Of a stretch of DNA of 64,000 bases, positions 16,192 to 25,447 are shown piece after piece (the first letter of the stretch is position 1; each line of letters opens with the position of its first letter). Where the stretch lies: positions 1-64,000 of the forward strand of contig NZ_JAVFVT010000017.1 in the NCBI RefSeq assembly GCF_030929555.1. The letters are read 5' to 3'. The DNA is from Paenibacillus sp. LHD-117 (GTDB lineage: Bacteria > Bacillota > Bacilli > Paenibacillales > Paenibacillaceae). A model generated the notes under the pieces. The model searched no databases, was not told the origin of the DNA, and saw only the letters and a program-made list of their open reading frames with translations. The translations under genes were made by a program, and so were the position numbers.

Positions 16192-17272
16192 CAATTAAAC
16201 TCCTGTACGCAATATCGATTTGGTTGATAATCTCTTCATCAGAGAATCTTTCTTTTACAACTTTTTTAGAATTATTACTGAATTTACTTCTAGTGTTGGG
16301 ATCACTCACCAATTTACAAAGTGCATCTCTTACTGCTTGACTATCATTTAAAGGAATCAAATATCCGTTATAGTCATTCTCAACTATTTCTGGTATACCG
16401 CCAACGTTTGATGCAACAAGTGCTAATCCACATTTTGCTGCTTCAAGAAGCGACATACACAAAGTTTCATGAAGAGTACATATAACAAAAATATCAGATC
16501 CATACAAAATACGATCTATATCCGTTCTGTAACCCAGCAAAAACACTTTATTAGAAGAAATTTCATTTTTTAATTCAGTTTGCATCGTTTTAAGATACGG
16601 ACCATCACCAACAATTACAAATCTTACTTCACCATTATAATTATTCATTTTTTTTACTGCATCAGTCAGAACCTCAAATCCTTTATCTTTGGTGATTCGC
16701 CCAGTCGATACAATGATCAACTCATCGTCATTAATACCTAACTCTTTTCTTATTGAATTATTCGTTGCATACTCTTCTTTTTTTTCTGAAACTATGGCCA
16801 TATTGTAGATACGACCAAGAAACTTACTCGAGTGTCTTCTTACCATTTTCCAATCCGAAACATAGTTACTAACTGCATATGTACCAGCAGCCATTTTTAG
16901 TGTCAAAACCTCTAATGATTTCAGTATTATTTTCTTATGAATAGGTATATCCATTGCTTCCTTAGTACTTCCATGAATAGCTAATAATATTTTTCTTTTA
17001 TTAGCCAGTCTGCTTGCTAAAGCTAAGTAAAAACCAGATAATTGAAGACCTCCGATATGAATAATATCGGGATTAGCTATTCTAATATCTCTTACTAACT
17101 TACATACCAATTTAATATTAAATATTCCCATCCTTCCCTTAGGTATATTTAAAGGCAGGAATTGATACTTATTTTTCAAATCGCTTTCCATAATACGTAT
17201 ATGACTATTATAAGGACCTCCATTCTCTCCACCTTCTACAAACGATATCATTACAAGCGGCTTTTCTTGCAC
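16184..17272 (-). CDS. Glycosyltransferase family 4
   Basis: 362 residues, GT-B fold. The C-terminal donor site is canonical for GT4: IVSTGRITKDKGFEVL, FVIVGDGPYLKTM, VFLLGYRTDIDRILYGSDIFV and the E-x7-E block HETLCMSLLEAAKCGLALV, then VGGIPEIVEND. Located in the AT-rich core and overlapping wzy. Acceptor and donor sugars cannot be told from sequence. Confidence 0.88.
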   Translation of the reverse strand: MQEKPLVMISFVEGGENGGPYNSHIRIMESDLKNKYQFLPLNIPKGRMGIFNIKLVCKLVRDIRIANPDIIHIGGLQLSGFYLALASRLANKRKILLAIHGSTKEAMDIPIHKKIILKSLEVLTLKMAAGTYAVSNYVSDWKMVRRHSSKFLGRIYNMAIVSEKKEEYATNNSIRKELGINDDELIIVSTGRITKDKGFEVLTDAVKKMNNYNGEVRFVIVGDGPYLKTMQTELKNEISSNKVFLLGYRTDIDRILYGSDIFVICTLHETLCMSLLEAAKCGLALVASNVGGIPEIVENDYNGYLIPLNDSQAVRDALCKLVSDPNTRSKFSNNSKKVVKERFSDEEIINQIDIAYRSLIDG

Positions 17273-17290
17273 ACTACCTCCTCCACCCCT

Positions 17291-18520
17291 CTATTTATCG
17301 TTTCTCATTATTTCTATAAAAAACTCCTCTGTAATTTCTTGATACCTTTTATAAAAAAAATAATTATTTTCTTTACAATCCTCTTTCATATTTTCTATTA
17401 TTCTAGAATCTAACCTTAATATTTCGCATAACTTGAGAACATTTTTTTCGTCATTAACAGCTTCAAGAAAAAATCCATTCTCCCCATCACAAATATAGCT
17501 ATCTAAATCGCTTGTTCTTGTCGTAATAACTGGTGTTCCACAGCTGATGCTTTCAGAGACTTTCGTAGGAAACCCTGCACTAGAGTCTCTATTAACATCT
17601 CTTATTAATATTGTAAAGTCAGAATCGCAGATATTCTTTACAACCTCTGAATTGTTTTTATAGCCATGAAACACAATACTATCACCTAAATTTTTTAAAT
17701 AAATGCTATGTGAAGGGAGAGCTTTCAAGAAGTCATCTTTTGTATGACCATATATATTAAACTGAAAACATACTCCCTCATCTTTGACTTTAGAAAGTAG
17801 TGTTATAGCTTTATCTAATCTATCTTTTAGTTTTTTTACATCTTTAACTTGTTGATTCTTTCGAAATGGATTTCCTGCATAGGAAATAATCTTTTTGCTA
17901 TCGAGACGACTCCTTTCATTTTTTAACGAGTAATTTTCTTCAGGGGAAAGTGGGGGGAGAATTAATGTTCTTTTTCCTGATTTTACATAATAATTAGATA
18001 AATAACTACTTATTGCTATCACACCATCTGCTTGTTTATTAACATATTTTTTTTGATAAGTCGTGTCTGCCCATTTTATTATATTGAAAATAGGATTTCT
18101 CGTATTAACAGTTAGCCAATCTACGCAATCTGATATTACTTTTATATTCCGAGATTTGCAGTATTTAATGAGCAACTTATTAAACAAAGAGATTCTAGGG
18201 CTACCATAATAAATAATTGCAGCTAAATTTGATTCGAGACCTGTAGAACTTAGCAAACTCTGAAGTTGATTAAAAGTATCTCTATATTGCAACCACTCGA
18301 TACTCGAAGCAGGATATTTAAATTCATAATAAATAAAATTATCGTAATTTTTTTTTGTGAGTAGCAAGTTCTTTGATTCCTCGTATTCCCTCGTGCCTAT
18401 AAAAACTACTTGATAACCAATATCACTCAACAATTTCCCATTAGCATATACCCTTTTTCCAGCAGCATTGCCAAGAGGAAACGAGAAATTCCCTAAATAT
18501 AGTATGGTTTTTTTATTCAT
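17291..18520 (-). CDS. Glycosyltransferase, GT4-like
   Basis: 409 residues from the ATG at 18520, which follows AGGGGATGAGTAC. GT-B architecture: YLGNFSFPLGNAAGKRV near the N-terminus, a C-terminal domain with ISYAGNPFRKNQ, IVFHGYKNNSEVVKNI and AGFPTKVSESISCGTPVIT, then DGENGFFLEA. The region is very AT-rich. It ends 18 bases before the next glycosyltransferase gene. Confidence 0.82.
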   Translation of the reverse strand: MNKKTILYLGNFSFPLGNAAGKRVYANGKLLSDIGYQVVFIGTREYEESKNLLLTKKNYDNFIYYEFKYPASSIEWLQYRDTFNQLQSLLSSTGLESNLAAIIYYGSPRISLFNKLLIKYCKSRNIKVISDCVDWLTVNTRNPIFNIIKWADTTYQKKYVNKQADGVIAISSYLSNYYVKSGKRTLILPPLSPEENYSLKNERSRLDSKKIISYAGNPFRKNQQVKDVKKLKDRLDKAITLLSKVKDEGVCFQFNIYGHTKDDFLKALPSHSIYLKNLGDSIVFHGYKNNSEVVKNICDSDFTILIRDVNRDSSAGFPTKVSESISCGTPVITTRTSDLDSYICDGENGFFLEAVNDEKNVLKLCEILRLDSRIIENMKEDCKENNYFFYKRYQEITEEFFIEIMRNDK

Positions 18521-18607
18521 GTACTCATCCCCTGACAATCCATCTCTTTAATAACTAAAAATTTCCTATAAAATGACCATTATATAAAATAATAATTAAA
18601 TTATAAT

Positions 18608-19507
18608 CTAGCTTTTTTGAGAAATTTCAAATTGATTCCCAAGTATATAATCAAATTCATCTGGATAAAAAGAGGTATAACCACTTGCATTGTAAAATGT
18701 AAGTTCACCAAAGATTATTCTCCCGTCAGTGTTATATAAATCCACCCTTACGTGGGGAAAGTCCTTGGAGAGCACTTCTGCAATTTCCACCATTTTTTCG
18801 AAACCTCTCGGTTTTGGTATTTCCTCAGTGATATCTCCGAAATCCATTCTTCGATAAGGCATTTTTTTGAATCTAGTATCATAAAACCCAAGTTTACCGT
18901 TCTCATGATTATCAACGTATTCTATCATTGTATATAGACAAAATACTCTACCATTAAAACAAAAGAACTTATAGTCAGGGAGATCATTATTAGAATCTCT
19001 CTCGATCAGCCTTTCAATAATAATTCTCGGTTTTATATTATAGTAACACCACTCTCTACCATGGGATTTTTTTTGTGGAACCATCCATCTATTCAACTGG
19101 CTTTTAACTAAATTGATATCCATAGTTTTCTTATCACTAATAAATATATTTGTTCCTGATGAGTTAGTAACTTTAATTACAAACTTATTAGGCAATATAT
19201 CAAAATTAATATCATCTACTTTCTCATAAACTCCATAAAGTTCGTTCAAAATGTGCCCAAGACCCTTTTTTTTCACATACGCTCGTACAGTATATTTATC
19301 TGCACACTGAGTTAGTAGTGAATTTCGATAGTTAAGCTTGTACCATTGTAATTTTTCTGTGTATCTCTGAGGTGCTTTTAAATTAAGAATTCTACCTGTT
19401 TTTATTTTATATTGTAGTTTTATCATAATATTATCCGGAATAAAACTTAATAATTTCAGAATTTCGAATCTATATTTTTGACTTTTAATTATTTTTTTAT
19501 AGTCCAT
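18608..19507 (-). CDS. TupA-like ATP-grasp protein
   Basis: 299 residues. The pattern RYTEKLQWYKLN, ADKYTVRAYVKKKG, PNKFVIKVTNSSG, KPRIIIERLI, PDYKFFCFNGRV and PHVRVDLYN is that of the TupA-like ATP-grasp family, named for teichuronopeptide synthesis in alkaliphilic Bacillus. Such proteins are frequent in capsule loci and are thought to make an amide or peptide-like link using ATP. This suggests an amino acid or other non-sugar substituent on the polymer; that is an inference. Confidence 0.82.
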   Translation of the reverse strand: MDYKKIIKSQKYRFEILKLLSFIPDNIMIKLQYKIKTGRILNLKAPQRYTEKLQWYKLNYRNSLLTQCADKYTVRAYVKKKGLGHILNELYGVYEKVDDINFDILPNKFVIKVTNSSGTNIFISDKKTMDINLVKSQLNRWMVPQKKSHGREWCYYNIKPRIIIERLIERDSNNDLPDYKFFCFNGRVFCLYTMIEYVDNHENGKLGFYDTRFKKMPYRRMDFGDITEEIPKPRGFEKMVEIAEVLSKDFPHVRVDLYNTDGRIIFGELTFYNASGYTSFYPDEFDYILGNQFEISQKS

Positions 19508-19527
19508 TTTTTATGTTCCTTTTAATT

Positions 19528-20637
19528 TTATATTAGAAGATTCTGTGCACGAAAAATTTCTGCACAGTAAGCATCTACCACGAACTGACGATCAAACTCT
19601 TTTTCTACTTTACCTCTGCCAGCCAATCCAAGTTGTCTTTTTTGCTCATATGATAGTCCCAAAAAATGTTCTATCTTATTAATCAATTCAGTTGTATTCT
19701 TTTCTTTGATAAGGAATCCATTAACCCCATCTTCTACAACTTCCCTACATCCACTCCTATTTGTGGCTATTATTGGTCTTGTAGTAGCTGCACTCTCTAA
19801 AAGTACATTGGAAATCCCTTCTGGGTAATAAGTTGGATGTATTGTGCAATGTGACCTCAAAAGAAAAGATCTTATATCCTGTTGCATTCCATGGTACTCA
19901 ATAATTCCACTTTGCTGCAACGCAGCTAATCTTCCTTCATAAGTCTCCTCACAAAATCCAAGAACATGAAACCGCGTATGTGGATATTTTGGTTTAATAT
20001 ATTGTGCAGCTTCTAGGTACTGATCAATCCCTTTCTCTTGCATTATGCGAGAAATAAACACAAATTCAATCGTGTCATCCGGAGGGTACTCTAGCACACG
20101 AAAATGTTCCAGGTTCACACCTGAACCTGGAATCAATTGGTGTTTGCCTATAGCTATTTTTCTATCAGTGAAAAACTGCATATTCTCCTCGTTCTGAAAG
20201 AAAATGCAGCTAATTTTTTTGAAAGCAAATTTATAAAGCAGTACGGTTATTTGCTGCATAATCCCAGCGTTTTCTACTGCAGTTCCAAGACCAGTGATAT
20301 TAGCAATCTGCGGGATCTTTAAGAACCTACATGCGATACCACCATAAATGTTTGGTTTTATTGTGTAAGAAAGAACGACATCCGGTCTTATTCTCTTTAA
20401 TATTTTTTTGTACTCTAGCATTAATTTAAGTTCGTTTAATGGGTTCGTTCCATGTCTATCAAATGACACTTCTATGTATTTACAACCCATTTCTTTTAAC
20501 AATTCAACTTTCTCGCCATATGGCAACACTATATATACTTCATACCCCTTGTCGAGTAGGGCCTGGATGATTTCCTTCCTAAAGTTGTACGTATATACAT
20601 GATGATTAGATAGTATCAGGACTTTTTTCATGTTCAT
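19528..20637 (-). CDS. Glycosyltransferase family 4 (CapM/PglA-like)
   Basis: 369 residues if the first ATG is used; a second in-frame ATG at 20631 has an equally acceptable ribosome site. GT4 motifs: ANITGLGTAVE in the acceptor half, FVFISRIMQEKGIDQYLEA, FHVLGFCEETY, IIEYHGMQQDIRSFL and HPTYYPEGISNVLLESAAT. This arrangement resembles transferases that add the second sugar to undecaprenyl-linked diNAc-sugars. It lies two genes from the priming transferase, fitting that role. Confidence 0.86.
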   Translation of the reverse strand: MNMKKVLILSNHHVYTYNFRKEIIQALLDKGYEVYIVLPYGEKVELLKEMGCKYIEVSFDRHGTNPLNELKLMLEYKKILKRIRPDVVLSYTIKPNIYGGIACRFLKIPQIANITGLGTAVENAGIMQQITVLLYKFAFKKISCIFFQNEENMQFFTDRKIAIGKHQLIPGSGVNLEHFRVLEYPPDDTIEFVFISRIMQEKGIDQYLEAAQYIKPKYPHTRFHVLGFCEETYEGRLAALQQSGIIEYHGMQQDIRSFLLRSHCTIHPTYYPEGISNVLLESAATTRPIIATNRSGCREVVEDGVNGFLIKEKNTTELINKIEHFLGLSYEQKRQLGLAGRGKVEKEFDRQFVVDAYCAEIFRAQNLLI

Positions 20638-20646
20638 CCTACTCCA

Positions 20647-21486
20647 CTAGTTTTTGATTGATTCCGTAAAGTCTAAGATAGAATAATTCTCAGGATACTT
20701 GGATTGATCTATCTCATATACTAAATTGCCAAAAACTTTGTTTACAACACCCACACGCCCAATTAACAACTTAATAAGTGGGTTAAATATGTTCACCAAA
20801 GTAATCTTTTTGTCATATTTCTGCGCCAGTATCTTGACCATTTCGCTAACGTTAACGAATTCTTGATTTTGTGGAAAAAACAAACCAGTTTCCTGATTCT
20901 TTATGACTAATCGCAAAAACTCCGATAGATTATTTATGTGCAACATACTCCGTCGGTTATCCATATCCGGAAATATAGGAGTATGTTTTGCAATCTTTAT
21001 TAGTCCATTAAAGTTTCCCGGACATCCTTTACCATAAATCATCGGTGGTCTTAGAATAGCTACTTTAAATGAATCTGATTTCAAATAGCCAATCAGTTCT
21101 TCGGCCTGTAGTTTTGATTTTCCGTAATGACTCTTCGGACTAGTCTTAGTAAATCGATTAATTTCACCACTTTCAATACCGTACACACTCATGGAACTCA
21201 AAAAAATAAACTGTTCTACTCCGCTATTTCTTGCCTTATTGGCGACCTCATAGGCTAAATCGCGATTTACCTTGTAGTATAGTGAAGCATTATTTTTAGT
21301 TTCCTTAATATGAGCTATCCCTGCAGTATGAAGAACAACATCATATTTAGAAAAGTCCTTGATTGCCCAAGACTCATCTCTTACGCTTAACATCTCGACC
21401 GAATAATCATCAGGGAACTTTGATAGCCATTTAGCTGCGTTTATCCCCACATAACTATTAGCTCCAGTGATTAGGACTCTTTTCAT
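20647..21486 (-). CDS. NAD-dependent sugar 4-ketoreductase/epimerase (SDR)
   Basis: 279 residues. An extended SDR with GANSYVG at the N-terminus, LSSMSVYG and the YGKSK catalytic pair, and LRPPMIYGKG. Its place next to the priming transferase and near the CapD-type dehydratase suggests that it reduces UDP-4-keto-6-deoxy-GlcNAc to a 6-deoxy-HexNAc (FucNAc or QuiNAc) used as first sugar. The exact product cannot be read from sequence. Confidence 0.82.
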   Translation of the reverse strand: MKRVLITGANSYVGINAAKWLSKFPDDYSVEMLSVRDESWAIKDFSKYDVVLHTAGIAHIKETKNNASLYYKVNRDLAYEVANKARNSGVEQFIFLSSMSVYGIESGEINRFTKTSPKSHYGKSKLQAEELIGYLKSDSFKVAILRPPMIYGKGCPGNFNGLIKIAKHTPIFPDMDNRRSMLHINNLSEFLRLVIKNQETGLFFPQNQEFVNVSEMVKILAQKYDKKITLVNIFNPLIKLLIGRVGVVNKVFGNLVYEIDQSKYPENYSILDFTESIKN

Positions 21487-21504
21487 TTAGACGAAATCTC
21501 CCTA

Positions 21505-22125
21505 CTACTTAATGCTAGCCACTTTTTGTTTGCCAACACTACCTGTCCCACCCTCAACAACACCATCACTCTTAACAACACTTACAATGGTTCCGACGAA
21601 GCACTTTACATCCATCGCAACGCCGATCTTCTTAACGTACTCTCCGTCTAGCTTTGCCTTTACTTCAATAGGGAGCTCATCTCGTCCGTTAATCTGAGCC
21701 CAGCCGGTTAGTCCAGGAAGTAAATTATTTGCGCCCACCTTATCGCGCAGCGCGATCAGATCATGCTGGTTCCATAACGCCGGTCTGGGACCGATGATGC
21801 TCATATGACCGACAAAGATGTTCAAGATCTGTGGCAGCTCGTCCAAGCTCGTTTTGCGCAAAAACTTACCTACTGCCGTTATATACTGTTCAGGGTTTTT
21901 CAGCAGATGAGTCGGCGTATCCTTTGGCGTGTCAATGCGCATGGTACGGAATTTAAGGATATAGAAATGAGTTTTGTGAATCCCAACACGCTTTTGCTTG
22001 AAGAGTACAGGACCCTTGGTGTCTAGCTTTATAGCGATAACCAGTAGCAGTAAAATGGGTGATAACAAGATTAGTCCGATCAAGGAGAGGACGATATCTC
22101 CTAGCCTTTTTATTCGCAAGTACAT
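21505..22125 (-). CDS. Initiating sugar-phosphate transferase
   Basis: 206 residues of the bacterial sugar transferase family (PglC/WcaJ catalytic domain). One N-terminal re-entrant or membrane helix (about 10-33) precedes the catalytic region: GPVLFKQKRVGI, FYILKFRTMR, LRKTSLDELPQILNIFVG, MSIIGPRP and LPGLTGWAQINGR. Moves a sugar phosphate from UDP-sugar to undecaprenyl phosphate, starting the repeat unit. It is the short form without the extra four-helix N-terminal domain. Confidence 0.92.
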   Translation of the reverse strand: MYLRIKRLGDIVLSLIGLILLSPILLLLVIAIKLDTKGPVLFKQKRVGIHKTHFYILKFRTMRIDTPKDTPTHLLKNPEQYITAVGKFLRKTSLDELPQILNIFVGHMSIIGPRPALWNQHDLIALRDKVGANNLLPGLTGWAQINGRDELPIEVKAKLDGEYVKKIGVAMDVKCFVGTIVSVVKSDGVVEGGTGSVGKQKVASIK

Positions 22126-22167
22126 CCTCCAAACACTCCCCCTGATTGCACTCTTGTCTCTTAAACG

Positions 22168-22827
22168 TTATTCCTGCGACACTTCCGCGTAGCTCTTACC
22201 TTGGCTCATGCCATATTTCTTGGCAATCTGAATTAATTCGTCATATTGTTCGGGCGATAATTTCTCCAGAATCAATGTGCGCGCTTCTTTCTTTTCGTCT
22301 ATTCCCAATCCGCCGCCTGCAAGCTCTTGAAGCGCCTTGATGTCGTCCACGCTCAATTCTTTAAGCAGAACGGATGCCAGCTTCGCTTTCTCGTTTACGG
22401 TAATCTTCTCCTGTACATCCTTGGCTTTGTCCGTGGATATCTCCGCGCTATATTCGTTCGTACCGGAATTCGATGAAGCCATCTCTTCGCCAGTCGTATT
22501 ATTGTTCGGTTCTTGATTCGTCGCTTTACCGTCATCGTTCGTCTCGGAATTTACTTCCGAGTCGGGAGTTCCTTCCGCCGGCTGCTGGGGTTCATCCGTT
22601 CCGCCCTCGTTCGACGAAGTGTCTCCTGTGCCAGAAGGTTGCGGATCCACTTCGGCCACCACATCCTCCAACAGCTCATCTTCCAAACTTTCAGACAATT
22701 GAGCAATCATCTTGTCCATCGCATAGTTGGCCGCGAATAGACCGGCAACGCCGAGCACTACGATAACCGATGCTGCCCATATCAAGATCTTTTTCCAAGT
22801 TTTTGTTTTCTTCTTACGCTGACGCAT
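22168..22827 (-). CDS. Membrane-anchored protein with acidic linker, unknown function
   Basis: 219 residues: a Lys-rich cytoplasmic start, one membrane helix (about 12-33), an acidic Ser/Thr/Glu-rich disordered outside stretch (about 50-125) and a helical C-terminal domain (about 130-215) with KLASVLLKELSVDDIKALQ and LSPEQYDELIQIAKKYG. The stop of the dehydratase upstream touches its start, so it is translated with it. A role in polymer export or envelope attachment is possible but unsupported. Confidence 0.65.
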   Translation of the reverse strand: MRQRKKKTKTWKKILIWAASVIVVLGVAGLFAANYAMDKMIAQLSESLEDELLEDVVAEVDPQPSGTGDTSSNEGGTDEPQQPAEGTPDSEVNSETNDDGKATNQEPNNNTTGEEMASSNSGTNEYSAEISTDKAKDVQEKITVNEKAKLASVLLKELSVDDIKALQELAGGGLGIDEKKEARTLILEKLSPEQYDELIQIAKKYGMSQGKSYAEVSQE

Positions 22828-24699
22828 TTATATCGCCCTCCGTTCATGCTGTTCGACATGCTCTGGTCTAAATTCAACATGTACTTGTACATAGAATGGA
22901 ACCAACTGTTCAATCGCTGCCTTTACTGCAGCAGGCTCAGCGCCAAATACTTTCTCGAATTGCCGCAACTTGAGATCAAGCTCCGAACGATCGATCAGCT
23001 GAGGTTTACCTATGAAGATGCGCTCATGCTGCGTCGCTGTTGTAGCCTCCGCTTCGGTAAGCAATTCCTCGTACAGCTTCTCGCCTTCCCGCAATCCGCT
23101 GAAGCGAATCGGAATATCAACATCCGGTTCCAATCCGGACATTCGAATCAGGTCCTTGGCCAGATCCAGAATACGGACCGGCTTGCCCATGTCCAGAATA
23201 AAGATTTCCCCGCCCTGCGCGAACGCCCCGGCCTGAATGACAAGCTGAACGGCTTCCGGTATGGTCATGAAGTACCGAACCATCTCCGGGTGGGTTACCG
23301 TTACTGGCCCTCCTGCCGCAATTTGCTCCTTGAATCTTGGAATGACGCTTCCTCGGCTTCCGAGCACGTTACCGAAGCGTACGGCTACGAACTGCGTGCG
23401 GCTTGCGACGTTTATGCTTTGGATGTACATCTCCGCGATTCGTTTCGTCGCTCCCATGATGCTTGTAGGGTTGACTGCCTTATCGGAGGAGATCATTACG
23501 AATCGTTCTGCTTGATGCTTGTCCGCCGCGTCGGCAACGTTCTTCGTGCCGAACACGTTATTTTTGACTGCTTCGGACGGGTTGCGTTCCATTAAGGGAA
23601 CATGCTTGTGCGCCGCTGCATGGAACACGACCTGAGGCCTCAGTTGCCGGAACACCTCGTCTATTCGGCTTCGATCCTGGATGTCGGCAATAATCGTTTC
23701 CAACGAAACCTGAGGGAACTTGCTTCTCAGCTCCATCTCGATGGTGTAGATGCTGTTCTCTCCATGACCGAGTAGTAGTAGTCTCTTGGGCTGGAAAGTG
23801 GCAATTTGGCGGGAAAGTTCCGAGCCGATCGACCCGCCTGCGCCCGTCACGAGCACCACCTTGTCGGTGACGTAGTCCATAATGCCATTCATGTCGATCT
23901 TGACCGGCTCTCTTCCCAGCAAATCTTCAACCTCTACGTTCCGCAAGGTCTGAATGGCCAGCCTGCCCGTAATAATATCGTCGATGGCCGGAATGATTTT
24001 GACCTTGGCGCCTGACAGTATACAGATATTTATCAGGTCGGAAATGTCCGCTCGCCTTGATGAAGGCATGGCAATCACGATATCGTGGATTTGATGATGC
24101 TTGACGATAGCCGCAATATCGTTGCGATTCCCAAGCACGGGATACCCCATTACCTGCATCCGCCGCTTATGCGGATCATCGTCGATAAATCCGACGAGCT
24201 TGCTCTGGCTAAAACTGCGATTGGTCATGATTTCTTTGGCGATTAATGCCCCGCAATCTCCTGCCCCGGCGACCAAAATATTCGTCTTCATTTCATTCTT
24301 GACTGACCTGTTAACTCGGATTAAACGCCATAGGAATCGGGATCCGCCCATAAACAGCAGCATGGTCTCCACCGTCCTTGTCGTGATGGACAATGGCACC
24401 CGGTCTCCATCGATCAGATAGGTCAATCCATAAGAGATGATCATCCCAGCCAGAACGGCTTGAATCAAAGAAATAATTTCGCCAATGCTGGCGTATTGCC
24501 ACATCCGCTTATACATCCTGAAGTAGGCGAAACTTATGCTGCACGTCATCGTCGAGACCAGCGCGAACATAACCATTTGAGCTGCGTAGCCGGAAGGGAT
24601 GTCTCCGTTAAAGCGGAATAGATATGCGCTCACGACTGCAGTCCAGATGATAAGGATATCGACCACCAGTATGATGGCATTTTTTCTCCGCATGCTCAT
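22828..24699 (-). CDS. CapD/PglF-type membrane nucleotide-sugar 4,6-dehydratase
   Basis: 623 residues from the ATG at 24699 (GGGAGG nine bases upstream). Four membrane helices (about 10-125) are followed by a CoA-binding-like Rossmann domain (VAGAGDCGALIAKEI) and a second Rossmann SDR domain with VTGAGGSIGSELSRQI. The active block SSDKAVNPTSIMGATKR has Met where Tyr is usual, as in PglF, CapD and WbpM. Makes UDP-2-acetamido-2,6-dideoxy-4-ketohexose from UDP-GlcNAc, the precursor for the downstream reductase and priming transferase. Confidence 0.92.
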   Translation of the reverse strand: MSMRRKNAIILVVDILIIWTAVVSAYLFRFNGDIPSGYAAQMVMFALVSTMTCSISFAYFRMYKRMWQYASIGEIISLIQAVLAGMIISYGLTYLIDGDRVPLSITTRTVETMLLFMGGSRFLWRLIRVNRSVKNEMKTNILVAGAGDCGALIAKEIMTNRSFSQSKLVGFIDDDPHKRRMQVMGYPVLGNRNDIAAIVKHHQIHDIVIAMPSSRRADISDLINICILSGAKVKIIPAIDDIITGRLAIQTLRNVEVEDLLGREPVKIDMNGIMDYVTDKVVLVTGAGGSIGSELSRQIATFQPKRLLLLGHGENSIYTIEMELRSKFPQVSLETIIADIQDRSRIDEVFRQLRPQVVFHAAAHKHVPLMERNPSEAVKNNVFGTKNVADAADKHQAERFVMISSDKAVNPTSIMGATKRIAEMYIQSINVASRTQFVAVRFGNVLGSRGSVIPRFKEQIAAGGPVTVTHPEMVRYFMTIPEAVQLVIQAGAFAQGGEIFILDMGKPVRILDLAKDLIRMSGLEPDVDIPIRFSGLREGEKLYEELLTEAEATTATQHERIFIGKPQLIDRSELDLKLRQFEKVFGAEPAAVKAAIEQLVPFYVQVHVEFRPEHVEQHERRAI

Positions 24700-24757
24700 T
24701 CCCAAATCCCTCCCGGCATCACAACAATGAATGATCTTGCATCGTACCGTTGCCCGA

Positions 24758-25447
24758 TTATTCCTGAGCCCCGTAATAATAGTAATAAGCTTCTTCGTTC
24801 GCCTTGCGCTTCACATTGTTCAGCACGACCCCGAGGATGCGGGCGTTCACGGCCTGCAGGTTCTGGATCGCTTTTTTGCCGATGTCACGCTTCACCTTGC
24901 CCTGGTCCACGACCAGGATGGCTCCGTCGCACTTGCTGGCCACGATCTGCGCGTCGGTGACAGCCAGCAGCGGCGGGGTGTCGATTAGGATCACGTCGTA
25001 GAGCTCTCTAAGCTGCTCGATCGTCGCCGCCATACGATTGGAGCCAAGCATCTCCGCCGGGTTCGGCGGGATCGTTCCCGATGTGACGATATCCAGGTTC
25101 GGGATATTCGACATCTGGATGGCCTCCTCCAGCGAACACTGCTGGGAAATGACCGACGACAGCCCCCACCGGTTCGATACGGAGAAGGTGTGATGGGCGG
25201 TCGGCTTCCGCAAGTCGGCGTCAATGAGGAGCGTTCTCCGCTCCGACTGGGCGTAGGCAATCGCCAGATTGGAGATGGTCGTCGTTTTCCCTTCGCCGGG
25301 ACCCGCGGACGATATCATGATGACTTGCAGCTTCTCGTCGATCGAGGAGAAGTCGATGTTCGTGCGGAGCGCCCTGTAGGATTCCGAGATCGGCGACCTC
25401 GGGTTCGTCAGCGTAATGAGCTGGCGTTTATTTTTCGATCGTGACAC
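24758..25447 (-). CDS. CpsD/CapB-type tyrosine-protein kinase (BY-kinase)
   Basis: 229 residues. Walker A GPGEGKTT (49-56), Walker A' with LLIDADLRKP, Walker B ILIDTPP, and a Tyr cluster near the C-terminus (five Tyr in a row, then GAQE) that is autophosphorylated. This is the cytoplasmic half of the split bacterial tyrosine kinase; the Wzz-like partner overlaps its start by 20 bases and activates it. Controls chain length and export together with the PHP phosphatase at 28597-29388. Confidence 0.93.
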   Translation of the reverse strand: MSRSKNKRQLITLTNPRSPISESYRALRTNIDFSSIDEKLQVIMISSAGPGEGKTTTISNLAIAYAQSERRTLLIDADLRKPTAHHTFSVSNRWGLSSVISQQCSLEEAIQMSNIPNLDIVTSGTIPPNPAEMLGSNRMAATIEQLRELYDVILIDTPPLLAVTDAQIVASKCDGAILVVDQGKVKRDIGKKAIQNLQAVNARILGVVLNNVKRKANEEAYYYYYGAQE

